Part shown: positions 34,624 through 42,734 of the stretch, one piece after another
Numbering within the stretch: the stretch's first letter is position 1
Layout: each line of letters opens with the position of its first letter
NCBI RefSeq assembly: GCF_003001815.1
Contig: NZ_PVMZ01000012.1
Location: forward strand, 62,001-126,000
DNA length: 64,000 bases
Origin: Actinoplanes italicus
GTDB lineage: Bacteria; Actinomycetota; Actinomycetes; Mycobacteriales; Micromonosporaceae
Reading direction: 5' to 3'
Program-made: the position numbers and the translations under genes
Notes under the pieces: model-generated
Databases searched by the model: none
The model's input: the letters and a program-made list of their open reading frames with translations, nothing else
What the model was told of the DNA's origin: nothing

Positions 34624-35874
34624 TCAGTGAATCGCGTACTCGGGGCTGGCCAGCCCGGCCGCCAGCAGGCGTCGGGGGTTCTTGACGGTCCGCAGCGCGG
34701 CGGCCGTCCGATCGGTCCAGCCGTCGATCACGAGCATGTCGGCCAGCGCTTCGAGACGGTCGCCGCCCGTGAGCCTCTCGCCGGCCTCGGGTGCCAGGCC
34801 CGCGATCTGCTGCCCGGCCCGGAGCCGGGTCAGGGCCGAGGCCGTCGTCAGCCAGGCCGCGCCGGCCGGCCAGCCACCGACCGAGGGCGGCCGCAACGGG
34901 ACCTGGCCCAGCGCCCGGAGCGTGCCGGACAGCCGCCGTTGCTCGCCGGTCGGCACACCGAGCTGCCGTATCGCGCCGACCAGCCACTCGACCGGTTGTT
35001 TGACCAGGGTTCCGTTGGTGGCCTCGAACGCGGGGTCCCGGCAGATCGCGGTCAGCAGGGCCGTGGCGTCCCGGCCGGCGGCGGCGATCCCGGCCGCTGG
35101 TGCGGTGTCCGAGGAGGCGTACCGGGCCCACAACCGGCGGGCCAGGAAGGGAACGTGCGCCTCGTGCCGCACCAGGGCGTCGGCGTACGAGTCGACGTCG
35201 AACGTCCCGGTCCGGCCGAGAAGCGTGACCGGCCGGTCGTCGTGGCGGCCCGGGGCGAGCCGGGCCGTGCCTGCCGCCCGGTCGACCTGCCAGCCGGTGA
35301 GCACCCGCGCCGCCGCTTTCACGTCGTCCTCGGTGTAGGCGCCGACGCCCAGCGTGAACAGTTCCATGACCTCGCGGGCCAGGTTCTCGTTCGGTGCTCT
35401 GCGAGTGTTCTTCTGCCCGTCCAGCCAGAGGATCAGCGCCGGGTCGCGCAGCATCGCCCGGACCAGTGGTCCGGTGTCTCCGTGGCCGTACCGCCGGAAG
35501 ATCTGCTGTTGCCCGAGCATCAGCTGGGCGGATCGCACCTTGCGGGCGCTGGTGGCCCAATGGCCGTGCCAGAAGAACGTCAGCTTCTCGGCCGCGCCAC
35601 CGTCCGCCATCCGCGCCAGCCACCAGCGCGTCAGCTCGGTGACCTGCTCACCCTGCCGGCGGCGGGCCTCCTGCCGTTGCTCGCGGGTCGACCCCGGGCC
35701 GAGGCTCGCGGCCGGGTCCGGGCCCAGGGCGGGTGGTGGTACGGCGACGGCCGGGCGCAGCAGCGAGGCGAGCATGGCGTCGTACCCGGTCCGGGTCGCG
35801 GCATCGACCTCGGCCGAGGTGGGCCCGAACGTCAGCCGGCGGAGCAGGTGCGACACCAGGCGGCGATCAGTCAT
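34624..35874 (-). CDS. DUF1800 protein
   Basis: 416 residues, all-helical. DUF1800 landmarks: HLLRRLTFGPTSAEVDAA at the start, FFWHGHWATS near 125, NENLAREVMELFTLG near 165, and a C-terminal LLAAGLASPEYAIH. First gene of a two-gene operon with DUF1501 and no obvious signal peptide. Family function is unknown although the pair is widespread. Confidence 0.92.
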   Translation of the reverse strand: MTDRRLVSHLLRRLTFGPTSAEVDAATRTGYDAMLASLLRPAVAVPPPALGPDPAASLGPGSTREQRQEARRRQGEQVTELTRWWLARMADGGAAEKLTFFWHGHWATSARKVRSAQLMLGQQQIFRRYGHGDTGPLVRAMLRDPALILWLDGQKNTRRAPNENLAREVMELFTLGVGAYTEDDVKAAARVLTGWQVDRAAGTARLAPGRHDDRPVTLLGRTGTFDVDSYADALVRHEAHVPFLARRLWARYASSDTAPAAGIAAAGRDATALLTAICRDPAFEATNGTLVKQPVEWLVGAIRQLGVPTGEQRRLSGTLRALGQVPLRPPSVGGWPAGAAWLTTASALTRLRAGQQIAGLAPEAGERLTGGDRLEALADMLVIDGWTDRTAAALRTVKNPRRLLAAGLASPEYAIH

Positions 35875-35931
35875 GCGGGAAACGTAGAGCGTCGATGTAA
35901 GGGAGAGGTAAGGCCCGGATGCGGATGCGGT

Positions 35932-36504
35932 TCACGACGTGGTCGCGCCGGCCGCCCGCCTCTTGGAGAACCAGGTGATCGTCTGATTGACGACCAGGAT
36001 CAGCACCACGGCGGCGGCCACGCCCTGCCACGGCTCGACGAAGAACGACCCGCCCACCAGGCCGATCGTGGCGTACACCACCGACCACATGACGCAGGCC
36101 GGCAGGTTGGCCACCACGAACGTGCGCCAGCCGATCCCGGCGAACGCGGCCGCCAGCAGCACCGGAACCCGGCCGCCGGGTATCAGCCGGGACACCAGCA
36201 GAACCTGCACCCGGTTCGTCCGCAGCCGCTCCTTCACGCCGGTGAGGTGGTGCTCGTCGCGCAGCCAGCGCAGCCGGCGGGCCATCTTCTCCCCACCGAA
36301 CCGGCATATCGCGTACATCACCAGATCGCCGACATAGGCGCCGGCGGCACCCGCCGCGACGACCAGCCCGATCGAGTACGGATGCGCGTGGAACGCGTAC
36401 GCGGCGGCCGCGCTGACCGCCGCTCCGGTCGGCACCACCGGCACGACCGCGCCGAATGCCACCACCAGGAACAGCCAGCCGGCGGCACCGAGAGTGTCGA
36501 TCAC
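35932..36504 (-). CDS. DedA-like (SNARE-associated/VTT) membrane protein
   Basis: 190 residues with five hydrophobic stretches. The motif GAYVGDLVMYAICRFGG and, after a basic loop, VSRLIPGGRVPVLLAAAFAG correspond to the DedA/VTT re-entrant segment with its conserved Arg-Pro-Gly. DedA proteins recycle or flip undecaprenyl-phosphate or phospholipid. GTG 36504 overlaps the stop of the metal-dependent hydrolase as GTGA; third gene of an operon. Confidence 0.87.
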   Translation of the reverse strand: MIDTLGAAGWLFLVVAFGAVVPVVPTGAAVSAAAAYAFHAHPYSIGLVVAAGAAGAYVGDLVMYAICRFGGEKMARRLRWLRDEHHLTGVKERLRTNRVQVLLVSRLIPGGRVPVLLAAAFAGIGWRTFVVANLPACVMWSVVYATIGLVGGSFFVEPWQGVAAAVVLILVVNQTITWFSKRRAAGATTS

Positions 36505-37274
36505 GCAGCCTGCTCCAGGCCGAGGGTCTCGCCGTGCGCGAGGACCCGGACGCGGCTGTCCGGGGCCGTCCGGGCCGCGAACTCGGCGAACCGGGCGCCC
36601 GGCTCGTCGAACATGTGCCGCCGCACCCGGCCCATCCCGATCGGCCACAGGGTGCCGTAGTGCACCGGCACCGCCCAGGACGCCTTCACCCGTCGCAGCG
36701 CCTCGGCGCCGTCCCGGGCGTCGAGGTGGCCGTGCGCGCCGAGCGTCGGACCCCAGCCGCCGACCGGGATCAGCGCCAGATCCAGCGGACCCAGGTCGGA
36801 CATCGCGTCGAACAGGCCGGTGTCACCGGCGTACCAGATCCGCGAGGCGCCCTCGGTGACGAAGCCGACGGCCGCGGCCCGGTCGCGGGACCACGGGCCG
36901 CGGCTGCCGTCGTGCCGGGCGGGCACGGCGTGCACGCGGACCCCGCCCACGTCGGTCGAGTCGCCCGGCCCCAGCTCGACGCAGCGTCCGGCGGCCTCCG
37001 GCATGGCCCGCGCGGTGAACGCCGCCGCACCGCGCGGCACGATCAGCAGCGGCTCGCCCGGCACCGCCCGCAGCGACGCCACGTGGAAGTGGTCGGCGTG
37101 CAGATGCGAGAGAAGGACGGCGTCGGGTGCGCCGGGCAGCCGGGGCGGCGGGCCGGCCATGCGCCGCAGGTGGGCGAGCCGTCCGGTGAGCACCGGGTCG
37201 GTCAGCAGGGTCACGCCGGAGTCGGCGAGCCACACCGTGCTGTGCCCCCACCACGTGACCTCGGTCGTGCTCAC
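36501..37274 (-). CDS. MBL-fold metallo-hydrolase (UlaG-like)
   Basis: 257 residues. Metal-binding SHLHADH in the HxHxDH form, downstream VPARHDGS, YAGDTG (the Asp ligand) and HGHLDA histidines. The start TTEVTWWGHSTVWL is typical of UlaG-like and NAPE-PLD-like lactonases/phosphodiesterases. GTG 37274 overlaps the preceding stop by GTGA, and the 3' end overlaps the DedA-like start. A lipid phosphodiester substrate would fit the operon but is speculative. Confidence 0.88.
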   Translation of the reverse strand: MSTTEVTWWGHSTVWLADSGVTLLTDPVLTGRLAHLRRMAGPPPRLPGAPDAVLLSHLHADHFHVASLRAVPGEPLLIVPRGAAAFTARAMPEAAGRCVELGPGDSTDVGGVRVHAVPARHDGSRGPWSRDRAAAVGFVTEGASRIWYAGDTGLFDAMSDLGPLDLALIPVGGWGPTLGAHGHLDARDGAEALRRVKASWAVPVHYGTLWPIGMGRVRRHMFDEPGARFAEFAARTAPDSRVRVLAHGETLGLEQAA

Positions 37275-37771
37275 CTCTTCACGGTACCCAGACGCCGCAG
37301 GGCCAAGCCGCACGCGCGGGCGAACGCGTGCTGGAAGGCGACCCCGAACGGTCCGGCCACCCGCATGAGCGTCCCGGCCGGCCGGCTGAACGCGGTGACC
37401 GTGAACCACACCCGGTCGTGTTCGTCGCGTTCGACCAGGAACGCCTCCTCACCGATCGCCGGATGGCCGGGGCGCGTGCCGTACGCGAATCCGATCCGAT
37501 CCCCGTCCTCGACGGTCCAGATCACCTCGCACGGAGCGCGCAGCGGGCCGATCCCCACGGTCAGCAGCACGCCGGGCGAGGCCCGGCCGGCGTCCGCGGT
37601 GATCCGGACGCCGATGGCCCGGTGCATCCGGAAACTGAGAACCGCCTCGCCGGCCCTGGCCAGCACGTCCTCACCGGCGCCCAGCAGGGTGCGGTGACGC
37701 AGGTGCCGGTAGCCGGCCGGAAGACGACCGGTCCGGGTGAACCCGACATGCGGATAGGTAACTTCGGTCAC
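37271..37771 (-). CDS. DUF1990 family protein
   Basis: 166 residues. The family pattern is clear: TEVTYPHVGFTRTGRLPAGY, a central VGIGPLRAPCEVIWTVED and FAYGTRPGHPAIGEEAFLVE, ending in FQHAFARACGLALRRL. The structure is expected to be a beta-barrel; function unknown. GTG 37771 opens the three-gene operon DUF1990-MBL-DedA, divergent from the lipid kinase. Confidence 0.85.
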   Translation of the reverse strand: MTEVTYPHVGFTRTGRLPAGYRHLRHRTLLGAGEDVLARAGEAVLSFRMHRAIGVRITADAGRASPGVLLTVGIGPLRAPCEVIWTVEDGDRIGFAYGTRPGHPAIGEEAFLVERDEHDRVWFTVTAFSRPAGTLMRVAGPFGVAFQHAFARACGLALRRLGTVKR

Positions 37772-37850
37772 CCGGACAAGTGTGCCCTTCTTCGACCCGT
37801 GCGTGGTGGTCGAGTCGCCGCCGTGACATGACTCCGGCACACTGAGCGAC

Positions 37851-38822
37851 GTGACTGGACCCCGTTCCGCCGTCGTGGTGAACCCCACCAAGGTGGCTGA
37901 TCTCGATCACTTGCGCCGTACCGTGCACGAGGGTCTGCGCCGGGCCGGGTGGCCGGAGCCGAAGTGGTACGAGACCACCCCGGAGGACCCCGGCCGAGGC
38001 CAGGCCAAGCAAGCCGTCGCCGAGGGCGCCGAGCTGGTCTTCGCGTGCGGCGGCGACGGCACCGTGACCGCTGTCGTCACGGCCCTGGCCGGTTCCGGCG
38101 TCGCGCTCGCCGTGCTGCCCGCCGGCACCGGCAACCTGCTCGCCGCCAACCTGGGCCTCGGCAACGACCCGGCCACCGGCCTTGAGGTCGCGCTCGAGGG
38201 CGGCCGGCGGCGCATCGACGTCGGCGTGATCGACGACCGGTGCTTCGTGGTGATGGCCGGGATGGGCTTCGACGCGCAGATGCTCGAGGACACCTCGGAG
38301 AAGGCGAAGAAGCGGATCGGCTGGCTGGCCTACCTGCACGGCGGCGCGAAACACCTGCTGGACCGGCCGATGCGGGTCCGGATCCGGCTGGACGGCGGCC
38401 CGCCGATGCCGCGCCGGCCCGCTGCCGTGATCGTCGGCAACGTGGGCCGCCTGCAGGGTGGGGTACGCCTTCTCAAGCGGGCCGAGCCCGACGACGGCCG
38501 GCTCAACGTCGCGATCCTCAGCCCCACCAACCTGGCCCACTGGGCGGCCCTGATGTGGGCCGTGGTGAGTCGCCGCGACCGGGTTCCGCTGATGGAGACC
38601 TATACCGCATCGCGGGTTGAGATCTACAGCAACCGGGCACAGGCCCGTCAGCTCGACGGTGACAACATCGCCCCGGGCAAGGTCATGAAGATCCACGTCC
38701 GGCCGAAGGCGCTGCTGCTCTGCGTGCCGCAGCCGGACGCCGACCCGGACCTGGCGTACGACGCCCGCGCGGCCGCCCGCCGTGCCGAGCCGGTCAGGGA
38801 AGCGGCTGAGGAGAAGGCTTGA
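37851..38822 (+). CDS. Diacylglycerol kinase-family lipid kinase
   Basis: 323 residues. The ATP-binding GGDGTVTAVV at 67-76 and LPAGTGNLLAANLGL near 91 are diagnostic of DAGK_cat proteins; the C-terminal beta domain ends RQLDGDNIAPGKVMKIHVRP. It phosphorylates diacylglycerol, sphingoid base or a similar membrane lipid. GTG 37851 lies 7 nt after CACACT. TTGA overlap with the YihY gene couples translation; a phosphatase follows, suggesting a lipid phosphorylation cycle. Confidence 0.9.
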   Translation: MTGPRSAVVVNPTKVADLDHLRRTVHEGLRRAGWPEPKWYETTPEDPGRGQAKQAVAEGAELVFACGGDGTVTAVVTALAGSGVALAVLPAGTGNLLAANLGLGNDPATGLEVALEGGRRRIDVGVIDDRCFVVMAGMGFDAQMLEDTSEKAKKRIGWLAYLHGGAKHLLDRPMRVRIRLDGGPPMPRRPAAVIVGNVGRLQGGVRLLKRAEPDDGRLNVAILSPTNLAHWAALMWAVVSRRDRVPLMETYTASRVEIYSNRAQARQLDGDNIAPGKVMKIHVRPKALLLCVPQPDADPDLAYDARAAARRAEPVREAAEEKA

Positions 38823-39820
38823 GCAGTACCGAACCGGTTCCCGAGACCCGGATGATGCCGGGTGACAAGCTGTCGGCCGACGATGCCTTCCACGCGCTCT
38901 GGCACTACGGGCGCTGGCCCCTGCTGCACGACGCGTTCGTCAGGTTCCGCTACGGCGACGGGTTCAGTCACTCGAGGGCGTTCGCGTTCCAGCTGTGCCT
39001 CGCGATCGTGCCGTTCCTGATCGCCCTCTCCGGCCTCGCCACCGACCTCGGTGTGGAGGACGGCGGGCGGATCGTCGCGGACACCGTCATCGCGCTCACC
39101 CCGGGTGCGAGCGAGCCGCTGGTCGCCGAGCTGCTGATCGACGACGACCGTACCGAGGAGGCGGGTGAGCTGGCCCTCGCCCTCGGTCTGATCACCGGCC
39201 TGTTCGCGCTGACCAGCGCGATGGCGCAGATCGAGCGGGGCGCCAACCGCATCTACGGTGTCGAGCGCGACCGCCCTGCCCTGCGCAAGTACGCGCGGGC
39301 CACCGTGCTGGCACTGATCGCCGGGCTGCCCGCGCTGTTCGGGTTCCTGCTGCTGGTGGCCGGCCGGGCCGCCGGTGACTCCGCTCAGGAGCATCTGGCG
39401 CTCAGTCACGGCCTGCGAGTGGCCTGGGACGTGGTCCGCTGGCCGCTGAGCCTCGTGCTGATCATCTTCGCGGTGGGCCTGCTGTTCCGGCACTCGGTGC
39501 GCCGCAACCAGCCGGCCCTGTCCTGGCTGCTGTTCGGCGCGGTGGTCTCGACCGTGCTGTGGTGGCTGGCGAGCCTGCTGCTGGCCGGCTACATCAGGTT
39601 CAGTGAGGGCTTCGGCGCCACGTACGGCCCCCTCACCGCGATGATGGCGCTGCTGCTCTGGGCCAACCTCACCGGGATCGCGATCTTCCTCGGCCTGGCC
39701 TTCGCCGCCCAGCTGGAGGCCCGCCGGGTGGGCGTGCAGAGGCCCGCGCTGGAGGACGTCTGGGAACCGGACATCCCGGCACAACGGGAACCCGGTGTAT
39801 CCGCGGAGCCGTCCGGGTAA
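38819..39820 (+). CDS. YihY/BrkB family membrane protein
   Basis: 333 residues with six membrane helices: DGFSHSRAFAFQLCLAIVPF is the conserved first segment, ASLLLAGYIRFSEGFGATYG and LLLWANLTGIAIFLGLAFA the last ones. The family is thought to be a lipid or small-molecule transporter, formerly called ribonuclease BN in error. A TTG start at 38819 with GGAGAAGG upstream overlaps the kinase stop as TTGA, so the unusual start is well supported. Confidence 0.9.
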   Translation: MSSTEPVPETRMMPGDKLSADDAFHALWHYGRWPLLHDAFVRFRYGDGFSHSRAFAFQLCLAIVPFLIALSGLATDLGVEDGGRIVADTVIALTPGASEPLVAELLIDDDRTEEAGELALALGLITGLFALTSAMAQIERGANRIYGVERDRPALRKYARATVLALIAGLPALFGFLLLVAGRAAGDSAQEHLALSHGLRVAWDVVRWPLSLVLIIFAVGLLFRHSVRRNQPALSWLLFGAVVSTVLWWLASLLLAGYIRFSEGFGATYGPLTAMMALLLWANLTGIAIFLGLAFAAQLEARRVGVQRPALEDVWEPDIPAQREPGVSAEPSG

Positions 39821-39855
39821 GAACGGCGCACCCCCGAGAACCTCAGGAGTGCGCC

Positions 39856-41316
39856 GTGACCGACAACCGAACCGGCTGGGCGCCGGTCAGACATTTCGCC
39901 GAACGCAGCGTGCTGGGTCTGGCCGCCGTGACGGCGGTCGGCCTCGCCTTCGGCACTCTGCTGCTGCTCGTGCGATTCCACTGGCAGCCGCTGCTCGATC
40001 TGGACCGGTCGGTCACCGACGGCCTGAACCGCTGGGCGTCCGGCTCGGAGACGATCGTGGCGGTGCTGCAGCAGATCTCCTCGTTCGGCGGGCGCGGCAC
40101 CCTGATCCCGCTCGTGGCGCTGGTCGTCGTGATGCTGCTGATCCGGCGCCGCCCCCGCCCGGCGCTCTACCTGGTGGTGACCGGCCTCGGTGCGCTGATC
40201 CTGGACCCGTCGCTGAAGGCGCTGATCGGCCGGCTGCGTCCGGTGGTGGAGGTGCCGGTCGCGTCGGCTCCGGGCAACAGCTTCCCGAGCGGGCACTCCC
40301 TCGGCTCGATGGTCGTCTACGGGATGATCGTGCTGGTGTTCCTCCCGGCGATGCGCCGGAGGTGGCGGCCGTGGTTCATCGGGCTGGCCGCGCTGATCGT
40401 CGCGGCGGTCGGGTTCACCCGGGTCGCGCTCGGTGTGCACTTCCTCTCCGACGTGATCGGCGGATGGCTGCTCGGCGTGGCCTGGATCAGCGTCACGGCG
40501 TACGCCTTCCGGATCTGGCGCCGCGAAGCGGGTCGCCCCGTGCCGTCGCTGACCGACGGCCTGGAGCCGGAGGCCGGACCGGACCTGCGCCCCGCCCCCG
40601 CCGAGGGCGCCGTCCTGCCGCACCCGTGGGCCAAGGGCGCCGAGATCCTGGTCGGCTGGGTCTTCGTGTTCGGCCTGCTCTACCTGCTCGGATACTCGGT
40701 CAACCGCTGGGAGCCGTCGTTCGACGACGGTGTGCCGCGCTGGCTGCAGACGTTCCGCACGCCCGGCCTCGACCACCTGAGCTGGCTGGCGAGCAAGGCC
40801 GGTGACACGCACGCCATCCTGATCATCTCGCTGATCTTCTGCCCGCTGGCGCTGGCCCTGTGGCGGCAGTGGCGGCCGGTCCTCTTCCTGGCCCTCACCA
40901 TGGTGGGCGAGCTGACCCTCTTCCTCTGCGCGGCGGCCTCGGTCGGCCGGGAGCGCCCGTCGGTCGAGCAGCTCGACGGTCAGATGCCGACCTCGTCGTT
41001 CCCGTCCGGGCACATCGCCGCGACCATGTGCCTCTGGGCGGCCATCGCGATCATCGTGATGGCCCGGGTCCGGCAGCCGTGGCGCTGGATCTTCCCGGCG
41101 CTCGCCGTGATCATGCCGTTCATCGTGGCGCTGTCCCGGATGTACCGCGGCATGCACCACCCGACCGACGTCCTCGGCGCGACCCTGCTGACGGCCGCCT
41201 GGCTGACGGTCCTCTGGTTCACCGTCCGGCCCAACGCGCACGCCGAGACCGCGTCCGAGGCGGCCGAGGAGGCCGAGGAGGCCACCCACGGCCGGAGTCC
41301 GGCGGTGGTCGGATGA
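39856..41316 (+). CDS. Membrane phosphatase with two PAP2 domains
   Basis: 486 residues and about 12 helices. Two complete PAP2 acid-phosphatase modules: first LIGRLRP, NSFPSGHSLGS near 143 and TRVALGVHFLSDVIGG; second VGRERP, SSFPSGHIAAT near 380 and SRMYRGMHHPTDVLG. Each carries the KxxxxxxRP-like, PSGH and SRxxxxxHxxxD signatures, so both may be active. It dephosphorylates lipid phosphates such as phosphatidate or undecaprenyl-pyrophosphate. ATGA overlap with the EEP gene. GTG start. Confidence 0.9.
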   Translation: MTDNRTGWAPVRHFAERSVLGLAAVTAVGLAFGTLLLLVRFHWQPLLDLDRSVTDGLNRWASGSETIVAVLQQISSFGGRGTLIPLVALVVVMLLIRRRPRPALYLVVTGLGALILDPSLKALIGRLRPVVEVPVASAPGNSFPSGHSLGSMVVYGMIVLVFLPAMRRRWRPWFIGLAALIVAAVGFTRVALGVHFLSDVIGGWLLGVAWISVTAYAFRIWRREAGRPVPSLTDGLEPEAGPDLRPAPAEGAVLPHPWAKGAEILVGWVFVFGLLYLLGYSVNRWEPSFDDGVPRWLQTFRTPGLDHLSWLASKAGDTHAILIISLIFCPLALALWRQWRPVLFLALTMVGELTLFLCAAASVGRERPSVEQLDGQMPTSSFPSGHIAATMCLWAAIAIIVMARVRQPWRWIFPALAVIMPFIVALSRMYRGMHHPTDVLGATLLTAAWLTVLWFTVRPNAHAETASEAAEEAEEATHGRSPAVVG

Positions 41317-42089
41317 CGCTGCGGCTGATGACCTGGAACATCAAGAACGGCGGCGGCGACCGACTGCCGGAGATCATCCGGGTCATCAACCGTGAGCAGC
41401 CCGACGTCCTCTGCCTTCAAGAGCTACAACATTTCCAGCGGTACGGCGCAAGCCGGCTCCGTGAGTTGTCCGAGGCGACCGGGATGACCGCCCATCTGGC
41501 CCGCTCGGTGCTCGCCCAGCCGGTCGCCGTCCTGGTGCGGCCCCCGCTGCGGATCCGGCGACGCTCGTCGGTGAGCTGGCGGCTGCATCACGCGGCGGCA
41601 GTGGTCGTGGCCGACACCGCGGCCGGTCCGCTGACCGTGGTGAGCGCCCACCTCAACCCGTTCTCGCCGTACCGCCGCTACCGCGAGGCCACCTGGCTGG
41701 CCGCGCGGTACGGCTCGGCCCGGCACATGGTCCTGATCGCCGGCGACATGAACGGCCTCGACCCGGACGGCGACCACTCCGCCACGCTCGACGCCGTCCA
41801 CTCGCTGTACCGGCAGCGCCACCTCGGGCCGGACGGCTCGCCGGACACCCGCGCGGTGGCCGCGTTCCGGGAGTCCGGGTTCACCGACCTGTGGCAGGCC
41901 GTGGGGGAGGGCGACGGCCGGACCGTCCCGACCGGGTTCGCCGGCCGCGAGTTCGGCACGATGCGCCTGGACTACCTGCTGGCCAGCCCACCCCTGGCCG
42001 CCCGTGTGAAGCACGCCCGGGTGATCCGCGACGAGGTGACCGACCACGCCTCCGACCACTACCCGGTGCTCGTCGGCACCGACCTGTAG
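41313..42089 (+). CDS. Endonuclease/exonuclease/phosphatase (EEP) family protein
   Basis: 258 residues. EEP landmarks: MTWNIKNGG (Asn), LCLQELQHF (catalytic Glu), VVSAHLNPFSPYRRYRE, IAGDMNGLDPDGD (Asp/Asn) and ASDHYPVLVG (Asp-His). Members cleave phosphodiester bonds in nucleic acids, phosphoinositides or sphingomyelin. Translationally coupled to the PAP2 gene (ATGA), so a lipid phosphodiesterase role is favoured by context. No signal peptide. Confidence 0.88.
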   Translation: MTLRLMTWNIKNGGGDRLPEIIRVINREQPDVLCLQELQHFQRYGASRLRELSEATGMTAHLARSVLAQPVAVLVRPPLRIRRRSSVSWRLHHAAAVVVADTAAGPLTVVSAHLNPFSPYRRYREATWLAARYGSARHMVLIAGDMNGLDPDGDHSATLDAVHSLYRQRHLGPDGSPDTRAVAAFRESGFTDLWQAVGEGDGRTVPTGFAGREFGTMRLDYLLASPPLAARVKHARVIRDEVTDHASDHYPVLVGTDL

Positions 42090-42092
42090 AAC

Positions 42093-42151
42093 TCCGGCTG
42101 TGCCGCACCGCTGTCTCGCGCGGGATGGGACAGCGGTACGACGCAGCCGGA
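42093..42151. repeat. Long intergenic hairpin, family A copy 3
   Basis: Arms 42093-42117 and 42127-42151 pair at 21 of 25 positions around a 9-nt loop (GCGCGGGAT). The arm sequence TCCGGCTG..CACCGCTGTCTC matches the copy at 6931. It starts 3 nt after the EEP stop and ends 3 nt before the DinB promoter hexamer. Confidence 0.85.
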
Positions 42152-42154
42152 CTC

Positions 42155-42160
42155 TAGGCT
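42155..42160 (+). promoter_or_regulatory. -10-like TAGGCT, leaderless start for the DinB gene
   Basis: TAGGCT with 6 nt to ATG 42167 and no ribosome site. Same hexamer as at 3988 and 24200. Confidence 0.55.
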
Positions 42161-42166
42161 CGTGAC

Positions 42167-42676
42167 ATGACGATCGATTTCCCGTCGCCCACCGTCCCGG
42201 CCGCGAACCGCGCCGAGGTGTTCACCGGCTACCTGGACTACTTCCGGGAGACCCTGATCGCGAAGACCGCCGCGCTGCCCGGGTCCGACTTGCGCACGAG
42301 CCGCCTGCCGTCCGGCTGGACACCCCTGGAACTGCTCAAACATCTGCGGTACGTGGAACGCCGCTGGATCGAGTGGGGCTTCGAGGGCCGGGCCGTCGAC
42401 GCGCCGTGGGGCGACCAGCGCGACGAACGCTGGTACGTCGGTGACGCGGAGACGCTGGAGCAGCTGACCGCCGAGCTGCGCTCCCAGGGCGAATACACCA
42501 CCGCGGCGATCACGGGCAACGACCTGGACACGGTCGGCAAGCCCGGCCCGCGCTGGGGCGGCGGCGATCCGGCCACCCTGGAGCGGGTCTGCTTCCACCT
42601 GGTCCAGGAGTACGCCCGCCACACCGGCCACCTCGACATCGTCGCCGAGCTGGCCGGTGTGGCCACGGGCGAGTGA
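42167..42676 (+). CDS. DinB/DUF664 family protein (mycothiol-dependent transferase type)
   Basis: 169 residues, four-helix DinB bundle. Candidate metal ligands: H in LLKHLRYVE and the H..H pair in ARHTGHLDIV near the C terminus. The WTPLELLKHL and GGDPATLERVCFHLVQEY stretches are typical of DUF664 proteins that act as mycothiol S-transferases or maleylpyruvate isomerase-like enzymes in actinobacteria. Bracketed by two family A hairpins. Substrate unknown. Confidence 0.87.
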   Translation: MTIDFPSPTVPAANRAEVFTGYLDYFRETLIAKTAALPGSDLRTSRLPSGWTPLELLKHLRYVERRWIEWGFEGRAVDAPWGDQRDERWYVGDAETLEQLTAELRSQGEYTTAAITGNDLDTVGKPGPRWGGGDPATLERVCFHLVQEYARHTGHLDIVAELAGVATGE

Positions 42677-42679
42677 ATG

Positions 42680-42733
42680 GACCACCGGCTGTCTCAGCCG
42701 CGCTGAGACAGCGGTACGACACAGCCGGTGGTC
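42680..42733. repeat. Rearranged intergenic hairpin, family A copy 4
   Basis: Outer arms GACCACCGGCTGT/ACAGCCGGTGGTC (13 bp, perfect) plus an inner perfect stem GCTGTCTCAGC/GCTGAGACAGC. The left arm lacks the GTCGCACCGCTGT block kept in the right arm (CGGTACGACACAGCC), as if deleted between two GCTGT repeats. It lies between convergent genes. Confidence 0.8.
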
Positions 42734-42734
42734 T

